DNA from: Chrysochromulina tobinii
Lineage: Eukaryota; Haptophyta; Prymnesiales; Chrysochromulinaceae
Length of the DNA stretch: 20,909 nucleotides
Direction: 5' to 3'
Assembly (NCBI GenBank): GCA_001275005.1
Contig: JWZX01002687.1
Coordinates: 1 to 20,909 of the forward strand
Both the position numbers and the translations under genes were made by a program. The notes beneath the pieces were generated by a model. It was not told the origin of the DNA, did no database searches, and saw nothing but the letters and a program-made list of their open reading frames with translations. Positions 18,198 through 20,909 of the stretch are shown here, in pieces. Each line of letters starts with the position of its first letter. Position 1 is the stretch's first letter.

Positions 18198-18812
18198 TCA
18201 CAATCCGTCGAAGAGGTCACCCACCTCGCAGCACTTGTCACTGATATCCTCCTCCGGCACCGCCTCCTTGAAAAGGCCATTGTCCAGCTGGACCTTGTAC
18301 ATCACGTCGAGGACGCCCTCGAAGCCGCACACGATGGTCCCCGGAGAGTAAGCGCCGTCGCTGCGAATCAACTCGACTCGCTGGCCAGGTTTGAATTTGT
18401 ACCCGGGGTCCTCAGCTGCAGGCGCGGGCGCAGCAGCGGGGGACGGCGCAGCCTTTCGCTTCTGATCGTGCAGTTTGCTTGGCAGTGGCTCGGGCTCAGG
18501 CACATCCACGGTGAGCTCATCGCCCGGATAGCACCCGTGAGGAACGCAAATGTTGAAGCTCTGGCCGTTGAATTCGACAGTGAACTCATCGCCCGCATAG
18601 CACCCAGCAGGCACCACAATCGTCACCTGCGAAGGCCCATCCCCTGATTCCGCCTCTAGAGGCTGAGGCAAATCGACCTGCAGGCTTATTGCGTCGCCGG
18701 GGCCGCACCCATCGGGACACAAGACCATCAATTCCGTGCCGTTGTACTCGAGCATGAACTCATCACCCGCGTAGACGCCATCGGGGACGGTGAAAGTGAC
18801 CTCAGTCGCCAT
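18198..18812 (-). CDS. Duplicated Pro-Gly-rich beta domain with Tudor/SH3-like C-terminus
   Basis: The product is 204 residues from the ATG at 18812; the longer frame starts with GTG at 18902. Residues 3-47 and 62-104 are two copies of one unit with the pattern V(P)xGxYAGDEFxxExNGxxxxxxxPxGCxPGDxxxxxV, which suggests two small beta domains of a type seen repeatedly in algal and protist proteins (family name not known to me). A Lys/Ala/Pro linker (112-135) follows. Residues 137-190 (YKFKPGQRVELIRSDGAYSPGTIV...YKVQLDNGLFKEAVPEEDI) have the layout of a Tudor/SH3-like barrel: turn after PGQRVE, a D/N-x-G, then V..E.I. No signal peptide or membrane segment is seen, so a cytosolic or nuclear protein is likely. 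Its function is unknown. It starts 99 bp past the stop of the WD40-like gene on the same strand. Confidence 0.72.
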   Translation of the reverse strand: MATEVTFTVPDGVYAGDEFMLEYNGTELMVLCPDGCGPGDAISLQVDLPQPLEAESGDGPSQVTIVVPAGCYAGDEFTVEFNGQSFNICVPHGCYPGDELTVDVPEPEPLPSKLHDQKRKAAPSPAAAPAPAAEDPGYKFKPGQRVELIRSDGAYSPGTIVCGFEGVLDVMYKVQLDNGLFKEAVPEEDISDKCCEVGDLFDGL

Positions 18813-18911
18813 GTACGCGCCGCGTTGGGCGTGACGCCGTGCTGCTCCTTCCGAAAGTTGAAAACATGAGAAAACGTCCAAAATAAAATCGGCAAGCACC
18901 ACATAAGGTTC

Positions 18912-20909
18912 TTACTGACTTGACCGACGCGCGCCACCGGGCGGCGGTGCGCCCCGATACACGTACGCCGGGGCCGCGTGCAATAACGTTGGCACCGGCG
19001 GCGTGTCCATCTGCGGCGGCAGCGGCACCGGCGCGGGCGATGCGGGCGTGCCGTCCAGCCTGGCAGCCACGCTCGTCGTGGCTGCCGGGAGCGGACGCAC
19101 CGAAGGCGCCGTCGCGGGCGCCGTCGCGGCAGTGGGGAATTCACGGCTGCTGCATCGAACGGAACTCCCCACAGCCGTCCCTCGGGCTGGCGCGGTGCCG
19201 TCGGCCGCTCCAACTGCCCAGCAGGTGGCGAGACCACGACGGTCGGCGCTCAGGAGGACGCCTGGACGCGTCGTGGCGAGCAGGGCGCACAGCTCCGCAG
19301 CTGGATGGCTCTCAATGCAAGTGAGCTCCGCGCCAGCGACACCGGCGGCACCAGCGGCGACTGTGAATTTGGTCGGGGACTGTGAATGGGATGTCGAGGC
19401 ACCGCCGCCCGAGGCCAGAGTCCACACACGTAGCGTGCCATCCGTCGCACCCGCCGAGACGATCGTGCCGCTGCCGCCGCTGGGACCGCTGCCGCTGCTG
19501 CCGCCGCCGCCGTCACGTGCCAACGACGCGCCGCCAGCCAACGGCGGCGGACGCGCGAGCAGCGCGACCGCGCCGTTGTGAGCGCTCACCACGGCGCCAA
19601 CGATCCACTCGAGCCCGTTGACGCCGTTATGAGCGCCCACCACGGCGCAGGTGGGCACGAGCACGCGCGCGACGGCGCCGGAGGCGAGGCCGACTAGAGC
19701 GCCGCCGCCCGCGAGGGCGAGGAGCGCCGTCACGGGCGCGTCGAGTGGCACGCGCCCAAGCCGCGCGCCACAGCCTGGTCCATCTCGGAGCGAATGAATG
19801 TGGAGCACAGCGCTGCCGCTGCCGCCGCCGCCGCCGCCGCCGCCGCTGGTGCTGAAGAGCGCACGCGCGGCGGCGCCCGGCAGCCCTTCTCCCGGCAAGC
19901 CGAACGTCGCGAGGCACGCGGCAAAGCCGCCCTCGTCAGCGCCGTGGTGGGCGTGTGCCGCAGGGTCGTCGAAACGAGCGCCGTACCGAGCACTAGGCGC
20001 GCCGAGGCCAACGCCAGTGCTGAGGCCGATGCCAGTGCCGGTGCCCTCCATTCCAGTGCCGGTGCCCTCCATTCCAGTGCCGGTGCCCTCCATTCGGACC
20101 GTCAGCTGCTGCTCGGTCGCGCTGCGCAACGGCAGCTCGGCAGCACACGCCCCCTCGACGCTTCCACACACGAGCAACGCTGGACGGCCGCGCGCGGTGC
20201 TCCCGTCCGAGGACCACCCCGCACGGGCCGCCGGCTCGATCGCGAGCGCCGACAGAGGTGAGCTGAAGCCCACGGAGAAGGCCATCGCCGGCTGCGCGCC
20301 TACCTCGGCGTGCCGCCACAGGCGCCCGTCGCGGCTGCCGACGTAGACGTGGCCCGAGTGGGCAATCAAGCTGCTCACTCCGCTCTGGCACTCAAGGGTA
20401 CGCGTCAGGCGCGCGCTCGTTTCGTCAAACGACCAGAGGCGCAGCCGCCACGTGCCGCCGCCGCCGGGGCCGCGGTCAGCGCCGATGGAGCTGCCGCACT
20501 CGACCGCTTGGTGTGAATGTGAATTGCCGCATTCGACCGCTGCGGACCAGAGTTGCTTGCTATCACTGCTGAGGACGACGGCGGTGAGGCAGGCTCCCTG
20601 GTTGGTACCGCAGAGCGGCGCGCTCCATGTCGCCCGAGGCCGCAGTGATAGCACCGCCCTCCCCTCCGCCGCCAACGGGCATGCGCCGGGCGCCGTGCCG
20701 GGCGCCGACAGGGGAGGCGCCCCCCTGGGCGGGTGCGTTGTTGTCTGCGAGACGCCCGGCACGGCGCTCGCGAGCGCGACGGGTCGCGGCGCGCGATTGA
20801 CGTGAGAAGGTGAGGAGGCCGATGGCTGCCTCTGGAGATCGATTCGCGAGATCGCGCTCGCCGACGGTGGGGGTAGCCCGGCTGCCCCCGCCTCCACGGA
20901 CGGCGCGCC
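18912..20909 (-). CDS. WD40-like beta-propeller protein, 5' partial
   Basis: The frame is open from the right edge (codons continue to 20909) to the stop at 18912, about 665 residues. The first in-frame candidate start near the edge is GTG at 20897, so the true start is outside the window. Recognisable blades include SRDGRLWRH, GTIVSAGATDGTLRVWTL and LLSADRRGLATCW, with weaker ones such as TWRLRLWSFD. These have the GD/GT..VW pattern of WD40 repeats, separated by Gly/Ala-rich insertions. A 7-residue MEGTGTG repeat (three copies) and a poly-Gly tract (GGGGGGGGG) are inserted. The N-terminal 80 residues and C-terminal 90 are Pro/Ala/Ser-rich. Such propellers are usually protein-interaction platforms; a specific role cannot be assigned. 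Introns within the disordered parts cannot be excluded. Confidence 0.7.
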   Translation of the reverse strand, partial: GAPSVEAGAAGLPPPSASAISRIDLQRQPSASSPSHVNRAPRPVALASAVPGVSQTTTHPPRGAPPLSAPGTAPGACPLAAEGRAVLSLRPRATWSAPLCGTNQGACLTAVVLSSDSKQLWSAAVECGNSHSHQAVECGSSIGADRGPGGGGTWRLRLWSFDETSARLTRTLECQSGVSSLIAHSGHVYVGSRDGRLWRHAEVGAQPAMAFSVGFSSPLSALAIEPAARAGWSSDGSTARGRPALLVCGSVEGACAAELPLRSATEQQLTVRMEGTGTGMEGTGTGMEGTGTGIGLSTGVGLGAPSARYGARFDDPAAHAHHGADEGGFAACLATFGLPGEGLPGAAARALFSTSGGGGGGGGSGSAVLHIHSLRDGPGCGARLGRVPLDAPVTALLALAGGGALVGLASGAVARVLVPTCAVVGAHNGVNGLEWIVGAVVSAHNGAVALLARPPPLAGGASLARDGGGGSSGSGPSGGSGTIVSAGATDGTLRVWTLASGGGASTSHSQSPTKFTVAAGAAGVAGAELTCIESHPAAELCALLATTRPGVLLSADRRGLATCWAVGAADGTAPARGTAVGSSVRCSSREFPTAATAPATAPSVRPLPAATTSVAARLDGTPASPAPVPLPPQMDTPPVPTLLHAAPAYVYRGAPPPGGARRSSQ
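19571..19649 (-). repeat. In-frame direct-repeat doublet (28 bp, offset 51) in the WD40-like gene
   Basis: Bases 19571-19598 and 19622-19649 match at 25 of 28 positions. The offset is 17 codons. The encoded copies are VVGAHNGV and VVSAHNGAV, each containing the shared GCYCACCACGGCGC motif. Confidence 0.75.
20034..20096 (-). repeat. 21-bp tandem repeat, three copies
   Basis: Three identical copies of a 21-bp unit encode MEGTGTG three times in a row within the WD40-like gene, probably in a loop between propeller blades. Confidence 0.9.

Overview
The window reads as nuclear DNA of a GC-rich eukaryotic microalga. Nine of the ten genes have recognisable eukaryotic or plastid-type products, or at least family features. 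Three spliceosomal GT-AG introns of 88-96 nt can be placed at base resolution, because removing them restores conserved protein blocks. One gene product (10136-10840) starts with a signal-peptide-like segment followed by a transit-like segment, which points to a secondary plastid. A haptophyte-type alga fits best. This is inference from composition, compact introns and targeting, not from a search.

Layout, left to right. 2-1531 (+): Gly/Ala/Pro-rich, mostly disordered protein, open at the left edge. 1532-2845: non-coding; its first 350 bp are built from stacked direct-repeat doublets. 2846-5158 (-): fusion of histidinol dehydrogenase (HisD) and ATP phosphoribosyltransferase (HisG), interrupted by a 96-nt intron that is itself a tandem duplication. 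5341-6012 (+): DUF6314-like protein with a signal peptide, divergent from the fusion gene. 6561-9884 (-): 1107-residue coiled-coil/low-complexity protein with an EF-Ts-type UBA motif. 10136-10840 (-): probable plastid protein. 10841-11906: intergenic DNA with clustered inverted repeats. 11907-13946 (-): ABCG half-transporter. 14179-15387 (-): Dim1 18S rRNA dimethyltransferase. 15535-16461 (-): RNA polymerase III subunit RPC8/RPC25 with a 13-nt first coding exon. 16696-17668 (+): MRG15/Eaf3 chromatin protein, divergent from RPC8. 17669-18197: repeat-bearing spacer. 18198-18812 (-): duplicated Pro-Gly-rich domain plus a Tudor/SH3-like C-terminus. 18912-20909 (-): WD40-like protein, open at the right edge.

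Most genes are unrelated housekeeping functions, as expected for a eukaryote. The exception is the HisD-HisG fusion, which joins the first and last enzymes of histidine synthesis in one chain. The Pol III subunit and MRG15 share a 234-bp divergent promoter region.

The most notable signal is structural. At least seven places carry two near-identical 23-40 bp direct repeats offset by 51-96 bp, several of them bracketing a short tandem array. In coding DNA the offsets are multiples of three. In hisG one such doublet has become an intron: the duplicated AG|GT supplies both splice sites and a TTGAC array supplies branch-point-like motifs. This is a clear candidate for recent intron birth by tandem duplication.
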